Assembly (NCBI RefSeq): GCF_000709085.1
Contig: NZ_JFBD01000035.1
Coordinates: forward strand, 1-52,239
Source of the DNA: Virgibacillus alimentarius
GTDB lineage: Bacteria > Bacillota > Bacilli > Bacillales > Amphibacillaceae
Direction: 5' to 3'
DNA length: 52,239 nucleotides
This document shows positions 36,119-45,905 of the stretch, piece after piece; within the stretch, counting starts at the first letter, position 1, and the number at the start of each line of letters is the position of its first letter. Below the pieces are notes generated by a model. The model searched no databases and was not told the origin of the DNA. It was given only the letters and a program-made list of their open reading frames with translations. A program made the translations under genes and the position numbers.

Positions 36119-36921
36119 TGAACATGTTAAGCACGCTTGATTTGCAAAAAATGAAACAGCAGAACGATAAAATATCGATGATCACCGCTTATGACTATCC
36201 ATCAGCAAGAACTGCAGAAGAAGCCGGTGTTGATATGATTTTAGTGGGAGATTCTCTCGGAATGGTTGTACTTGGCTATACATCTACAATTCAAGTTACG
36301 ATTGATGATATGATTCATCACGCAAAAGCTGTAAAACGAGGAGCAAAAGATACTTTTATGGTAGTTGATATGCCTTTTATGTCTTATCATATATCATTAG
36401 AAGAATCTCTGGCCAATGCACGAAATATTTTTCAGCATACAGATGCTCAAGCCCTCAAACTAGAAGGGGCTTCCAGTGGGGTATTAAATCTAACAAGACA
36501 TCTAACTAATGCCGGGATTCCAGTTGTAGCACATTTAGGATTAACACCGCAAACAGTTAATGTATTAGGCGGATATAAAGTTCAGGGAAGAGATAAAGAT
36601 ACAGCTAAAAAACTGCTTGAGGACGCCAGACAGGTAGTTGATCATGGAGCAATTGCTTTAGTGCTTGAATGTATACCGCAAGATCTGGCAAAAATAGTTA
36701 CGGATGAACTTTCTATTCCAACCATCGGTATAGGTGCAGGCGCTCATTGCGATGGTCAAGTTCTTGTTTATCACGACATATTAAAATATGGGATAAACCG
36801 TTTACCTAAGTTCGTAAAACCTTATGCTGATTTTAATGTCATGGGTAAAGAAGCTATTTCATCCTATATATCAGACGTAAAACAAGGTGAATTTCCTTTA
36901 GATGCGCATTCTTTTAAATGA
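36118..36921 (+). CDS. panB: Ketopantoate hydroxymethyltransferase
   Basis: First pantothenate-specific step. The 267 residues include [29 protein letters not shown] with metal-binding aspartates, [21 protein letters not shown] and [20 protein letters not shown]. The start is either the ATG at 36118, sharing a base with the birA stop and four bases after AAAGGAGG, or the one at 36124; I keep the first. Heads the panBCD set. Confidence 0.95.
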   Translation: MNMLSTLDLQKMKQQNDKISMITAYDYPSARTAEEAGVDMILVGDSLGMVVLGYTSTIQVTIDDMIHHAKAVKRGAKDTFMVVDMPFMSYHISLEESLANARNIFQHTDAQALKLEGASSGVLNLTRHLTNAGIPVVAHLGLTPQTVNVLGGYKVQGRDKDTAKKLLEDARQVVDHGAIALVLECIPQDLAKIVTDELSIPTIGIGAGAHCDGQVLVYHDILKYGINRLPKFVKPYADFNVMGKEAISSYISDVKQGEFPLDAHSFK

Positions 36922-36958
36922 TAAACTATTATTACCAAATGAATGGTAGGTTGATATT

Positions 36959-37828
36959 ATGGAGATTATTCACTCCATCGAAGACATGCTTGAAAAAATT
37001 AATCAATTGAAAAAAAGTAATAAACAAATCGGTTTTGTTCCAACAATGGGCTTTTTTCATGATGGTCATACAAATTTAATGGAAAAAGCAAAAAAAGATA
37101 ATGACATTGTTGTTACAAGTATATTCGTAAATCCCCTTCAGTTTGGACCGAATGAAGATTATGAGCAGTATCCTCGTGACGAGGAAAAAGATAAGCTACG
37201 CGCTGAAGAAGTAGGCGTTGATATTTTATTTATTCCGGATGCTAAAGATATGTATCCAAATAAACGGATTATTGAACTGTCTATTAAAGGTAGGATTGAT
37301 GTATTATGTGGTAAATCTCGACCTGGACATTTTGAAGGGGTAATAACAGTATTGACAAAATTATTCCATATTGTCCAACCCAATAAAGTATATTTTGGGA
37401 TGAAGGATGCACAGCAGCTTGCTGTTGTTTCTGCACTCCTCAACGAATTGAACTTTCCAATCGAATTAGTCGGTGTTCCGACTATTCGAGAACGAGATGG
37501 ACTAGCAAAAAGCAGCAGAAATGTACATTTAAACAATGAAGAGAGGGAAGAGGCTGCATGGTTATATAAGGCTTTATTACAGGGGCAACAATTAGTAGTT
37601 GACGGAGAATTAAATCCTGATATTATTGTAAAAGAGGTTTCGGATACAATCATCGATCAAACTAATGGGGTTATTGACTATGTCGAAATCTTTAGTTATC
37701 CAAAATTACAACCTATTACTGTAATTGATCAACCTGTTATATTAGCATTAGCAGTTCACTTTCAGCATGCTAGATTAATTGACAATCTTATCTTTGATAA
37801 ACGTGGACAACTCATAAACCATTTATAA
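36959..37828 (+). CDS. panC: Pantothenate synthetase
   Basis: Joins pantoate and beta-alanine using ATP. The 289 residues contain [16 protein letters not shown] with the HxGH nucleotide-binding motif, [39 protein letters not shown] and KSSRNVHL (KMSKS-like). The family usually has GYLHEGH here; this enzyme has GFFHDGH. The start follows GGTAGG. Between panB and panD as usual. Confidence 0.95.
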   Translation: MEIIHSIEDMLEKINQLKKSNKQIGFVPTMGFFHDGHTNLMEKAKKDNDIVVTSIFVNPLQFGPNEDYEQYPRDEEKDKLRAEEVGVDILFIPDAKDMYPNKRIIELSIKGRIDVLCGKSRPGHFEGVITVLTKLFHIVQPNKVYFGMKDAQQLAVVSALLNELNFPIELVGVPTIRERDGLAKSSRNVHLNNEEREEAAWLYKALLQGQQLVVDGELNPDIIVKEVSDTIIDQTNGVIDYVEIFSYPKLQPITVIDQPVILALAVHFQHARLIDNLIFDKRGQLINHL

Positions 37829-37842
37829 TAGGAGGAACCAGT

Positions 37843-38238
37843 ATGTTTCGAACGATGATGAAAGCAAAAATTCATCGGGCACGTGTTACAGAAGCAAATT
37901 TAAATTATGTTGGCAGTGTTACGATTGATCAGGATATTCTAGAAAAAGTTGGCATTTTACCGCATGAGAAGGTACAGATTGTAAATAATAATAATGGTGC
38001 TCGCTTAGAAACGTACGTTATCCCTGGTCCTAAAGGTTCCAGAATGATTTGCTTAAATGGTGCAGCTGCTCGTCATGTACAACCTGATGATGTTGTTATT
38101 ATTGTATCTTATGCACTCCTTTCTAACGAGGAGTTATCATCACATAAGCCAAAGGTTGCAATTATGAATGAAAATAATGAAATTGAGCAATTTTTAGAGC
38201 AAGAGCCACCATTAACGGAAGTGGTTGATATTAGATAA
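37843..38238 (+). CDS. panD: Aspartate 1-decarboxylase
   Basis: Makes beta-alanine for PanC. Pyruvoyl enzyme made as a proenzyme of 131 residues; NYVGSVTID marks self-cleavage between G24 and S25, S25 becoming the pyruvoyl group. [15 protein letters not shown] and [15 protein letters not shown] are strongly conserved. The start follows AGGAGG. A terminator ends the panBCD unit. Confidence 0.96.
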   Translation: MFRTMMKAKIHRARVTEANLNYVGSVTIDQDILEKVGILPHEKVQIVNNNNGARLETYVIPGPKGSRMICLNGAAARHVQPDDVVIIVSYALLSNEELSSHKPKVAIMNENNEIEQFLEQEPPLTEVVDIR

Positions 38239-38248
38239 AGGTTAAAAA

Positions 38249-38285
38249 AGCTCTTATCAACTTGAATGATGATAAGAGTTTTATT
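38249..38285 (+). terminator. Terminator after panD
   Basis: CTCTTATCA / TGATAAGAG (38251-38259 with 38270-38278), ten-base loop, followed by TTTTATTTATT. Confidence 0.8.
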
Positions 38286-38323
38286 TATTCGTATAAAAGT
38301 ATGGAAAGAGAGTAGGTAGAAAA

Positions 38324-41125
38324 GTGGAGAGATATGTTATAATCGATTTGGAAACTACAGGTCACTCTCCAACAGAAAATGACAAGATCATTGAAGTTGG
38401 GATGGTTATCGTTGATAATGATACAATCGTAGATGATTACTCTACTTTATTCAATCCAAATAAAAAAATTCCACCTTTCATATCCAATCTAACGGGGATC
38501 CGAAATGAAGATGTTCAAAACGCACCAACTTTTAAAGAAAAAGCAAAAAAAATGATAGAGTTATGTGGCAATCACTATTTAATAGCACATAACGTGCCGT
38601 TTGACCTTAGCTTCTTAAATACTGAATTAAGCAACCATGGACTAAATAAACTTACAAATCCTGTTTTGGATACAGTGGAACTTGCTCGAATTTTATATCC
38701 GCAGGCACCCAGTTATAAATTAGGGCAATTAGCTGAATATTTGGGGATATTTCATGAAAGCCCGCATAGAGCTTTATCAGATGCATATGTCACGGCAAAA
38801 TTATTTCTAAAGCTTAAAGAAAAACTAAATGCTTTACCATATGAAACAGTAACCCATTTAATCAATTTAGAAAAGATGCTAAAATCTGATCTTTATGCAC
38901 TGCTAGAGCAGCGTCAGCAAGCATTAGCATTTTCTACAACCGAAACAAAGAATATTGAATCTTTTCGGGGTCTCGCATTTAAACAAATTCAAAATTCAAA
39001 AGAAAAATCCCTTAACTTGGATATGTCCTTTGGTGATTATTTAGATTCGATCTATGAATGGAACGGAAGCATGCAAAAACAAATGAAAAATTTTGAAAAA
39101 AGAGATGGTCAACGAGAGATGTCTGAAGACATTTTCGATGCATTTCAATCACATAAACATGGATTAATTGAAGCTGAAACTGGGACAGGAAAGTCATTAG
39201 CTTATCTAATTACAGCCATTTATGAAGCATTGCGTTCAAATAAGAGGCTTGTAATCAGTACATATACAACACAATTGCAAACGCAGCTCTTAGATGAGGA
39301 AATTCCTTTACTTCAAAAGTTAATTTCTCTTCCATTTCAAGCAGCTTTGTTAAAAGGAAAACACCATTATCTTAGCTTGGAAAAATTTGAACATGAATTA
39401 ACTTCAAGCGAACAGGATAATTATGGTATTACACTAACAAAGGCGATGATTCTTGTTTGGATAACAGAGACAGAAACCGGTGATATTGACGAGATACATT
39501 TACCTTCAAACGGCTATTTCTTCTATAAAAAAATAGCCAGTGATACAGAAAGCTACGTTGATCCAACTTCACCATGGTTTTCTAAATCCTATTATCAAAA
39601 AGCCCGCAATAAGGCGCAACAAGCAAATATTATCATAACGAATCATGCATTATTATGTACAGATATTTTTAATGATTATCAATTTTTACCAAGTTATGAT
39701 AAAGCAATTATCGATGAAGCTCATCATTTTGAAGATATTGTATCACGCCATTATGGTTTGCAATTAGATTATTCAAATATGCAATACAACTTAAATCAAA
39801 TTGGAACAACAGATGATGGAAAATGGTTAAATCGTATCGTAGAAAAATGTGCTTTAGGGCCTAACGCATTATCACTAGAAAAATGGAACGAAATCTTCCT
39901 GCGGACAAAATATGAGGTAGATGACTTATTTCGTACGCTATTTCAGTATGTAATGGATCAAAAAGTGAATAAAAAATCTGTAAGTGACATCGGGAGGATT
40001 CAATACAAAATAGAAGAGGACCAGGAAGCATCAAAGGCATGGCAATTAATAAAAGAAATGGCCAATCGTTTATCCTTTTTATTAAGGGATTTAATCCATA
40101 TTCTCAGCTTTTTAGATCAACAAATGGATAAACAGGAAGTCTTTGATAAATATGATAAAGAAGATTTGAAGAGACATTTGCAGCATTTACAAAACTTTAT
40201 TGATCATCTCGAGTCTTTCTTCTTGTTAAACGCGTCTGCAACACATGTAAAATGGGTAGAAATGGAAAGACACAGCTTTAATAATGCGATATACTTATAC
40301 AGTGAACCAACGGAAGTAGCAGCATTATTAGCACAAGACTTTTTTGATAAAAAAGAGAGCATTATACTGACTAGTGCTACCCTAACTATGAGGAATTCAT
40401 TTTCATTTATTGTTAACAGATTAGGTTTAGACTCTGAAAAATTAATTACAAACAAAATAATATCTCCTTTTGATTATACGAACCAAGTTCAATTGATGGT
40501 CCCAAATGATTTCCCTGATATTAAACATGGAAATTTGGGTGATTTTATTTATTCCACTTGTGAAGCTATATTATCCTTAGCGGAAATAACAAAAGGAAGA
40601 ATGCTTGTACTTTTCACATCCTATAACATGCTTAAAAGATCTTATTCCTTGTTGAGAGAAATAATGGATCTAAATCAATATGTTTTAATTGCACAGGGAA
40701 TCTCAAGCGGTAGCAGAACCCGATTAAAGAAGAATTTTCAAACTTTTGACAAAGCCATTTTATTAGGGACAAGTTCATTTTGGGAAGGTGTTGATATTCC
40801 TGGTGAGGACTTATCATGCTTGATGATTGTAAGACTACCTTTCCAGCCACCTGACCATCCTGTCTATGAAGCACGAGCAAATCATATTAAAAAAGAAAGA
40901 AAAAACGCATTTTTTGAATTAGCTTTACCCAATGCCGTGATTCGATTTAAACAAGGTTTTGGCAGATTAATTCGTTCCAAGAAAGACCGTGGCATTGTTT
41001 TCGTCTGTGATGCACGGATTATGAAAGCACGATATGGCAAGTTTTTCATAGAATCAATTCCCAATGTTCCAGTTAGCTTCCAGCCTACGTATGAGTTAAT
41101 GAATAAAGCAGATGAATGGTTTTAG
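38324..41125 (+). CDS. dinG: DinG-family helicase with N-terminal exonuclease domain
   Basis: The 933 residues combine a DEDDh 3'-5' exonuclease (about 1-170: VIIDLETTG, HNVPFDLSFLN, HRALSDAY) with a superfamily 2 helicase: Walker A EAETGTGKS at about 283-291, DEAHH at about 464-468, LTSATL, and a C-terminal GTSSFWEGVDIPGEDLSCLMIVRLPF and RFKQGFGRLIRS. E. coli DinG has an iron-sulfur cluster; I see no four-cysteine cluster in the matching region, as in Gram-positive forms, which act as exonucleases. The GTG start is chosen by the domain start; its ribosome binding site is weak. ypmA, next in B. subtilis, is absent. Confidence 0.93.
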   Translation: MERYVIIDLETTGHSPTENDKIIEVGMVIVDNDTIVDDYSTLFNPNKKIPPFISNLTGIRNEDVQNAPTFKEKAKKMIELCGNHYLIAHNVPFDLSFLNTELSNHGLNKLTNPVLDTVELARILYPQAPSYKLGQLAEYLGIFHESPHRALSDAYVTAKLFLKLKEKLNALPYETVTHLINLEKMLKSDLYALLEQRQQALAFSTTETKNIESFRGLAFKQIQNSKEKSLNLDMSFGDYLDSIYEWNGSMQKQMKNFEKRDGQREMSEDIFDAFQSHKHGLIEAETGTGKSLAYLITAIYEALRSNKRLVISTYTTQLQTQLLDEEIPLLQKLISLPFQAALLKGKHHYLSLEKFEHELTSSEQDNYGITLTKAMILVWITETETGDIDEIHLPSNGYFFYKKIASDTESYVDPTSPWFSKSYYQKARNKAQQANIIITNHALLCTDIFNDYQFLPSYDKAIIDEAHHFEDIVSRHYGLQLDYSNMQYNLNQIGTTDDGKWLNRIVEKCALGPNALSLEKWNEIFLRTKYEVDDLFRTLFQYVMDQKVNKKSVSDIGRIQYKIEEDQEASKAWQLIKEMANRLSFLLRDLIHILSFLDQQMDKQEVFDKYDKEDLKRHLQHLQNFIDHLESFFLLNASATHVKWVEMERHSFNNAIYLYSEPTEVAALLAQDFFDKKESIILTSATLTMRNSFSFIVNRLGLDSEKLITNKIISPFDYTNQVQLMVPNDFPDIKHGNLGDFIYSTCEAILSLAEITKGRMLVLFTSYNMLKRSYSLLREIMDLNQYVLIAQGISSGSRTRLKKNFQTFDKAILLGTSSFWEGVDIPGEDLSCLMIVRLPFQPPDHPVYEARANHIKKERKNAFFELALPNAVIRFKQGFGRLIRSKKDRGIVFVCDARIMKARYGKFFIESIPNVPVSFQPTYELMNKADEWF

Positions 41126-41139
41126 AAAGCAAAAGAAAC

Positions 41140-41174
41140 AAAAAAATACTGATGCATCCACGCATGCATCAGTA
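41140..41174 (-). terminator. Reverse-strand terminator after dinG
   Basis: A perfect 11-bp stem TACTGATGCAT / ATGCATCAGTA (41147-41157 with 41164-41174), loop CCACGC. Seven A residues precede it on the + strand, that is, seven T residues follow on the - strand; the + side has no T-run. It is therefore built to stop leftward transcription, though it may also help end dinG. Confidence 0.7.
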
Positions 41175-41201
41175 AGATTGTGGTATGGTATAGGTTAGAA
41201 A
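41140..41201 (-). ncRNA. Candidate small RNA of about 62 bases
   Basis: A reverse-strand promoter (41208-41236) followed by the reverse-strand terminator predicts an RNA of roughly 62 bases with a mostly unpaired, C- and A-rich 5' half and an 11-bp terminal stem. There is no ribosome binding site or frame in it. No known RNA family was recognised. The prediction rests on short motifs in AT-rich DNA. Confidence 0.3.
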
Positions 41202-41207
41202 TTTTTT

Positions 41208-41236
41208 ATTATACATCAAATATAATTTAATATCAT
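41208..41236 (-). promoter_or_regulatory. Candidate reverse-strand promoter downstream of dinG
   Basis: On the - strand: ATGATA (four of six to consensus), exactly 17 bases, then a perfect TATAAT preceded by TG. No reverse gene lies ahead of it except the candidate small RNA. Confidence 0.4.
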
Positions 41237-41251
41237 ATTTAATATGTGATA

Positions 41252-41267
41252 CTTAGTTTGAACTAAG
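41252..41267. repeat. Short perfect palindrome upstream of ypmB
   Basis: CTTAGTT, two bases (TG), AACTAAG: a 7-bp dyad of operator size, about 60 bases before ypmB. A partial dyad (TATCATATT...TGATA, 41231-41251) lies beside it. No known binding protein is suggested by the sequence. Confidence 0.5.
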
Positions 41268-41329
41268 AATAATGTTGTATGTGTAGCAAATTTTGATAAA
41301 AAATGAAGATTTTTTAAGGATGAAAATAA

Positions 41330-41857
41330 ATGAAGAACAATTATATGCAATCCAACGCTCCAAGTTGGTTAAAATGGGGCTTTTGGATTTTATGCCTTTT
41401 TCTTTTAGTAGGCTTGATATACAGTATTTATTTATACCATTCCATTCAAAAAAGCAAAGTAGCAGGATTTGCAGAAACCAAAGAAAAAATATTAGAGGAA
41501 ACAGACCTTGTCTCGATTGATGAAATAGAGCGTTTTAATGGTGAACAGGCTTTTCATATTCTTTTCGGCAAAACAGAAGAAGGGAAAAACAAAATCGTTT
41601 TTTTCCCACTTAAGAAAAAAGAAAAAAAAGTTAAAATTATAGATAAATCAAAAATCGTTCCAAAAGAAAAAATTTTAAATCAGTGGAACTCCGAATGTAA
41701 AGACTGTAAAATGATTAAAATTAAACCAGCAATGGTCAAAGATAAACCATTATGGGAATTGACTTATATTGATAGTACAGACCGATATGCATTGGATTAT
41801 TTATCTATTTATGATGGATCTCATTATGAACAATATCGATTTAAAAAAATGTTTTAA
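41330..41857 (+). CDS. ypmB: YpmB-like membrane-anchored protein
   Basis: Protein of 175 residues with a single membrane helix (about 13-36) and an extracytoplasmic part resembling two PepSY-type (DUF5590) units, GFAETKEKILEETDLVSIDEIERFNGEQAFHILFG being the first in part. There is a CKDC pair near 125. The start follows AAGGATG. Placed before aspB-asnS as in B. subtilis; function unknown. Confidence 0.85.
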   Translation: MKNNYMQSNAPSWLKWGFWILCLFLLVGLIYSIYLYHSIQKSKVAGFAETKEKILEETDLVSIDEIERFNGEQAFHILFGKTEEGKNKIVFFPLKKKEKKVKIIDKSKIVPKEKILNQWNSECKDCKMIKIKPAMVKDKPLWELTYIDSTDRYALDYLSIYDGSHYEQYRFKKMF

Positions 41858-41896
41858 TAAAAAATAAGAATAGATTTTTAAAGGTGGTTTTTAAGT

Positions 41897-43084
41897 ATGG
41901 AATTAGCAAATAGGGTAAAAACTTTAACGCCATCATCAACATTGGCAATTTCAGCAAAAGCAAAAGAATTGAAACAACAAGGATATGATGTCATTGGCTT
42001 AGGTGTAGGAGAGCCAGATTTTAACACTCCTGACTATGTTATTCGAGCTGCAGAGAAGGCAATGAAAGACGGAATGACAAAATATACTCCATCAGGTGGG
42101 ATAAATGAACTTAAACAAGCTATTATACACAAATTTAAAGACGAAAATGAATTAAGCTACTCGGCTGACGAAATAGTGGTTACAACAGGAGCTAAGCATG
42201 CTTTATACACTTTATTTCAAGTTATATTAAATAATGATGATGAAGTCATCATCCCTGCTCCATATTGGGTCAGCTATCCAGAACAAGTAAAACTTGCTGG
42301 TGGCAAACCTGTAATTGTTGATGCATCAGAAGACAATGAATTTAAAATTACACCATCACAACTAGAGCAAGCCATTACAGAGAAAACAAAAGCAATTGTA
42401 ATAAATTCACCAAGTAACCCAACTGGAATGATGTATAACAGAGATGAATTAGCTAAAATCGGGGAAATCTGCGCAAAGCATAACATAGTAATTGTTTCAG
42501 ATGAAATATATGAAAAACTTATTTATACAGAAGATAAACATGTATCAATTGCATCTTTATCCGATAAGCTTAAGCAACAAACAATTGTTATCAACGGGGT
42601 AAGTAAATCACATGCTATGACTGGATGGCGTATTGGTTATGCTGCGGGTGATGCGAAAATTATTAAGGCGATGACCAGCCTTGCTTCTCAATCTACTTCT
42701 AACCCTACATCAATCGCTCAATACGCAGCACTTGCAGCATACGAGGAAACCGACACAGAAACATTGTCAAATATGAAGAAAGTGTTTTCAGAAAGACTTG
42801 AAATTCTTTATGAATTACTTGTTGAAATCCCCGGAATTAAATGCGTAAAGCCTAAGGGAGCATTTTATTTATTCCCTAATGTAAAAGAAGCTGCACTCAT
42901 AAATGGTTATAATAATGTTGATGAGTGGGTTACAGCTTTACTGGAAGAAGAAAATGTAGCTCTAGTACCTGGGTCTGGCTTTGGATCACCTGACAATGTA
43001 CGATTATCATATGCAGCAGCAACTGATTTATTAAAAGAAGCAGCAAAAAGAATTAAACGATTTGTAGAAAATCATCGAGGATAA
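41897..43084 (+). CDS. aspB: Aspartate aminotransferase
   Basis: PLP enzyme interconverting aspartate and oxaloacetate; class I, subgroup Ib, 395 residues. GVGEPDFNTP, NSPSNPTG, VSDEIYEKLIY and the PLP-lysine GVSKSHAMTGWRIGYAAG are present, with the substrate arginine in SYAAATDLL's preceding VRLS. The start follows AAGGTGG. It provides aspartate next to asnS and is likely co-transcribed with it (24 bases apart). Confidence 0.96.
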   Translation: MELANRVKTLTPSSTLAISAKAKELKQQGYDVIGLGVGEPDFNTPDYVIRAAEKAMKDGMTKYTPSGGINELKQAIIHKFKDENELSYSADEIVVTTGAKHALYTLFQVILNNDDEVIIPAPYWVSYPEQVKLAGGKPVIVDASEDNEFKITPSQLEQAITEKTKAIVINSPSNPTGMMYNRDELAKIGEICAKHNIVIVSDEIYEKLIYTEDKHVSIASLSDKLKQQTIVINGVSKSHAMTGWRIGYAAGDAKIIKAMTSLASQSTSNPTSIAQYAALAAYEETDTETLSNMKKVFSERLEILYELLVEIPGIKCVKPKGAFYLFPNVKEAALINGYNNVDEWVTALLEEENVALVPGSGFGSPDNVRLSYAAATDLLKEAAKRIKRFVENHRG

Positions 43085-43108
43085 TACAGAGTAATGGAGG
43101 TCATTGTT

Positions 43109-44401
43109 TTGAAAACAACGATAGCACAGGCAGCTAATTATGAAGAACAAACAGTAACAATTGGAGCTTGGCTAACGAATAAACGGTCAAGCGGAAAAAT
43201 TTCCTTTTTACAACTACGTGATGGAACTGGCTTTATGCAAGCAGTTGTAGCTAAAAATGATGTAAGTGAGAATACTTTTCAGCTAGCTAAAAATATGCAT
43301 CAAGAGTCATCTTTTTATATCACGGGGAAGATCGTAGAGGATAAAAGATCTCCTTTAGGCTATGAGATGCAGGTAGAGAATATTGAACTTATTCACGAAG
43401 CGAATGACTATCCAATTACACCTAAGGAACATGGAATTGAGTTTTTAATGGATCATCGCCACTTATGGTTACGTTCAAAAAGACAGCATGCAATAATGAA
43501 AATACGTAATGAAATTATTCGTGCAACTTATCAATTTTTTAACGATAATGGTTATGTCAAAATTGATCCACCTATTTTAACTGCTTCTTCTGCAGAAGGA
43601 ACGACTGAACTATTTCACACGAAATACTTTGATGAAGAGGCGTATTTATCACAAAGCGGCCAATTATACTTAGAAGCAGCTGCTCTCGCTTTTGGTAAAG
43701 TGTTTTCCTTCGGACCAACTTTCCGTGCAGAAAAGTCCAAAACACGCAGGCATCTAATCGAATTTTGGATGATCGAACCAGAAATGGCTTTCGTAGACCA
43801 CGATGAAAGTTTAGAAATACAAGAAAACTATGTAAGTTTTATTGCGCAATCTGTACTGAAAAATTGCCAGCTGGAACTAGCTGCGCTCCATCGTGATATA
43901 TCTAAGTTAGAACAAATTAAAGCACCGTTTCCTAGAATTTCATATGATGAAGCAATTAACTTATTAAAAGAAAAGGGATTTTCTGATATTGAGTGGGGAG
44001 AAGATTTCGGAGCTCCTCATGAAACGGCTATCGCTGATCACTTTGATAAACCAGTATTTATTACAAATTATCCTGCAGATATCAAAGCGTTTTACATGAA
44101 ACCTCATCCAGATCACCCTGAAGTGGTTTTATGTGCAGATTTAATAGCGCCAGAAGGATATGGAGAAATAATAGGCGGTTCTCAGCGTATTGATGATTTA
44201 GAATTAATGAAAGAAAGGTATGAACAACACGGATTAACCGGAGAGGCATATGAATGGTATTTAGACTTACAAAAATACGGCAACGTTCCACATTCGGGAT
44301 TTGGTCTAGGACTTGAACGCACAGTTGCATGGATAGCTGGTATAGACCATGTGCGGGAAACGATTCCTTTCCCACGCTTATTAAATCGTTTATATCCATA
44401 A
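43109..44401 (+). CDS. asnS: Asparaginyl-tRNA synthetase
   Basis: Class IIb synthetase charging tRNA-Asn. The TTG at 43109, seven to eight bases after GGAGG, gives 430 residues, equal to B. subtilis, and the expected start MKTTIAQA. The OB-fold anticodon domain is about 1-105; motif 2 is [21 protein letters not shown] and motif 3 [15 protein letters not shown]. Motif 2 is given as its key span only. No T-box leader precedes it. A terminator follows. Confidence 0.96.
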   Translation: MKTTIAQAANYEEQTVTIGAWLTNKRSSGKISFLQLRDGTGFMQAVVAKNDVSENTFQLAKNMHQESSFYITGKIVEDKRSPLGYEMQVENIELIHEANDYPITPKEHGIEFLMDHRHLWLRSKRQHAIMKIRNEIIRATYQFFNDNGYVKIDPPILTASSAEGTTELFHTKYFDEEAYLSQSGQLYLEAAALAFGKVFSFGPTFRAEKSKTRRHLIEFWMIEPEMAFVDHDESLEIQENYVSFIAQSVLKNCQLELAALHRDISKLEQIKAPFPRISYDEAINLLKEKGFSDIEWGEDFGAPHETAIADHFDKPVFITNYPADIKAFYMKPHPDHPEVVLCADLIAPEGYGEIIGGSQRIDDLELMKERYEQHGLTGEAYEWYLDLQKYGNVPHSGFGLGLERTVAWIAGIDHVRETIPFPRLLNRLYP

Positions 44402-44426
44402 TGTTGACAAATACTAAATGGAATTA

Positions 44427-44461
44427 AAAATCCCTTGCATGAAATTTTAGCAAGGGATTTT
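44427..44461 (+). terminator. Terminator after asnS
   Basis: AAAATCCCTTGC / GCAAGGGATTTT, a perfect 12-bp stem with an 11-base loop; the T residues are part of the right arm. Confidence 0.82.
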
Positions 44462-44464
44462 CAT

Positions 44465-44495
44465 ATGACATCTGTTTATTTTTACATGATATACT
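44465..44495 (+). promoter_or_regulatory. Candidate dnaD-nth promoter
   Basis: TGA before TATACT gives an extended -10 (44487-44495); ATGACA lies 19 bases upstream, slightly long. About 20 bases before dnaD. Confidence 0.45.
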
Positions 44496-44514
44496 TAGAA
44501 TGAGGTGTTATATA

Positions 44515-45192
44515 ATGACAAAATCCCTTTCGATTCAACAATTATTATTAAATCAAATCCAAATTCCAACAAAGTTGCTCACATCTTATAAATCCCTAGG
44601 AATGAACGAGAAAGAAGTAATGGTTGTTTTACAGCTACATCGCTTTTTGCTTGAAAATAACGATTTTCCTACTCCGGCTGATCTTTCGTCATACTTAACA
44701 GTAAATGAAAAAGAATGTGCAAACATACTTCGAAGACTTATTCAGAAAGATTTGCTTACCATTGAACAAACGGAAAATAATCAAAACCAATTAAGTGAAG
44801 CGTATTGTCTCAATCCACTATGGGAAAAGCTCTTTAATGAAAAAAAAATAGAAAAGGAAAATTTGGATGGAACTATATTTATTTTATTTGAACAAGAATT
44901 TGGGAGACCGCTCTCACCTTTTGAAATCGAAACAATTAATTCATGGCTAGATGCGGATAAAATAGCCCCATCATTAATAAAAGCCGGGCTGAGAGAATCC
45001 GTATTAATGGGAAAGTTAAATTTCAAATACATTGATCGTATACTAAGAGATTGGCAAAAGAAAGGAATACATTCTGTCGAACAAGCTCGAGAAGAAAGCA
45101 AATCATTTCGTGATAAACAGGTGATGAAACCCAATAACAATGCAAAAAGAGATACATCATTTTATTACAATTGGTTGGAGAGCGAGGAATGA
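44515..45192 (+). CDS. dnaD: Primosomal replication-initiation protein DnaD
   Basis: Helps load the replicative helicase at the origin and at restart sites. From the ATG at 44515 after GAGGTG it has 225 residues. The N-terminal winged-helix domain spans about 1-100; the C-terminal DDBH2 domain (about 120-200: FEQEFGRPLSPFEIETINSW and YIDRILRDWQKKGI) is the DNA-binding signature. A charged tail follows. nth begins two bases after the stop, a conserved pairing. Confidence 0.94.
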   Translation: MTKSLSIQQLLLNQIQIPTKLLTSYKSLGMNEKEVMVVLQLHRFLLENNDFPTPADLSSYLTVNEKECANILRRLIQKDLLTIEQTENNQNQLSEAYCLNPLWEKLFNEKKIEKENLDGTIFILFEQEFGRPLSPFEIETINSWLDADKIAPSLIKAGLRESVLMGKLNFKYIDRILRDWQKKGIHSVEQAREESKSFRDKQVMKPNNNAKRDTSFYYNWLESEE

Positions 45193-45193
45193 T

Positions 45194-45844
45194 ATGTTAA
45201 ATAAAAAAGAAATATCCCATTGTTTAGATGTCATGAGGGACATGTTTCCTCGTGCAGAATGTGAATTGACCCACTCGAATCCATTTGAACTTGTTATCGC
45301 TGTACTACTATCTGCTCAATGTACAGATGTACTTGTAAATAAAGTAACCAAGGATCTGTTTAAAAAGTATAAAACACCAGAGGATTATCTGTCTGTACCC
45401 TTAGAAGAATTACAAGAAGACATCCGTTCAATCGGACTTTATCGAAATAAGGCAAAAAATATCCGCAAATTATGTCAATCCTTAATAGATGATTATGGGG
45501 GAGAAGTTCCTAACTCTAAAACAGAACTAATGAAACTTGCAGGTGTAGGTAGAAAAACTGCAAATGTAGTAGCTTCCGTCGCATTTAAGGAACCAGCAAT
45601 CGCAGTCGATACGCATGTAGAACGGGTTGCTAAACGTTTAGCCTTTTGCAGATGGAAAGACTCCGTATTAGAAGTAGAAAAAACTCTAATGAAAAAAATA
45701 CCAATGGAAGAGTGGGGGGAAACGCATCATCGTATGATCTTTTTTGGTCGTTACCATTGTAAAGCTAGAAATCCTGAGTGCCCAACATGCCCTTTGTTAG
45801 ACCTATGCCGTGAAGGGAAAAAGAGGTTGAAAAAAACGAAGTGA
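45194..45844 (+). CDS. nth: Endonuclease III
   Basis: Bifunctional DNA glycosylase/AP lyase for oxidised pyrimidines. The ATG at 45194 follows GCGAGG and gives 216 residues. The helix-hairpin-helix MKLAGVGRKTANVV contains the catalytic lysine, and VDTHVERVAKRL the catalytic aspartate. The C-terminal CKARNPECPTCPLLDLC has the four-cysteine spacing (6, 2, 5) of the 4Fe-4S cluster. B. subtilis ypoC, next in that genome, is absent. Confidence 0.95.
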   Translation: MLNKKEISHCLDVMRDMFPRAECELTHSNPFELVIAVLLSAQCTDVLVNKVTKDLFKKYKTPEDYLSVPLEELQEDIRSIGLYRNKAKNIRKLCQSLIDDYGGEVPNSKTELMKLAGVGRKTANVVASVAFKEPAIAVDTHVERVAKRLAFCRWKDSVLEVEKTLMKKIPMEEWGETHHRMIFFGRYHCKARNPECPTCPLLDLCREGKKRLKKTK

Positions 45845-45860
45845 CATCTAACTACAATAG

Positions 45861-45904
45861 AAAAGAGGCCTTCCCTAAATTGTCATAGGGAATGCCTCTT
45901 TTTT
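45861..45904. terminator. Bidirectional terminator between nth and ponA
   Basis: AAAAGAGGC-TTCCCTA / TAGGGAA-GCCTCTTTT form a 16-bp stem with one internal mismatch; A-run left, T-run right. It should end both convergent genes. Confidence 0.9.
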
Positions 45905-45905
45905 G

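Noticed and set aside
37159-37653. Reverse frame of 164 codons inside panC
   Set aside because: Fully antisense to a well-conserved gene, serine-rich shadow composition, no ribosome binding site.
43081-43111. T-box or other riboswitch ahead of asnS, aspB or the aro genes
   Set aside because: No T-box consensus (such as TGGNACCGCG) or long structured leader is present; gaps are short.
44082-44399. Reverse frame of 105 codons inside asnS
   Set aside because: Antisense shadow of the conserved motif 3 region.
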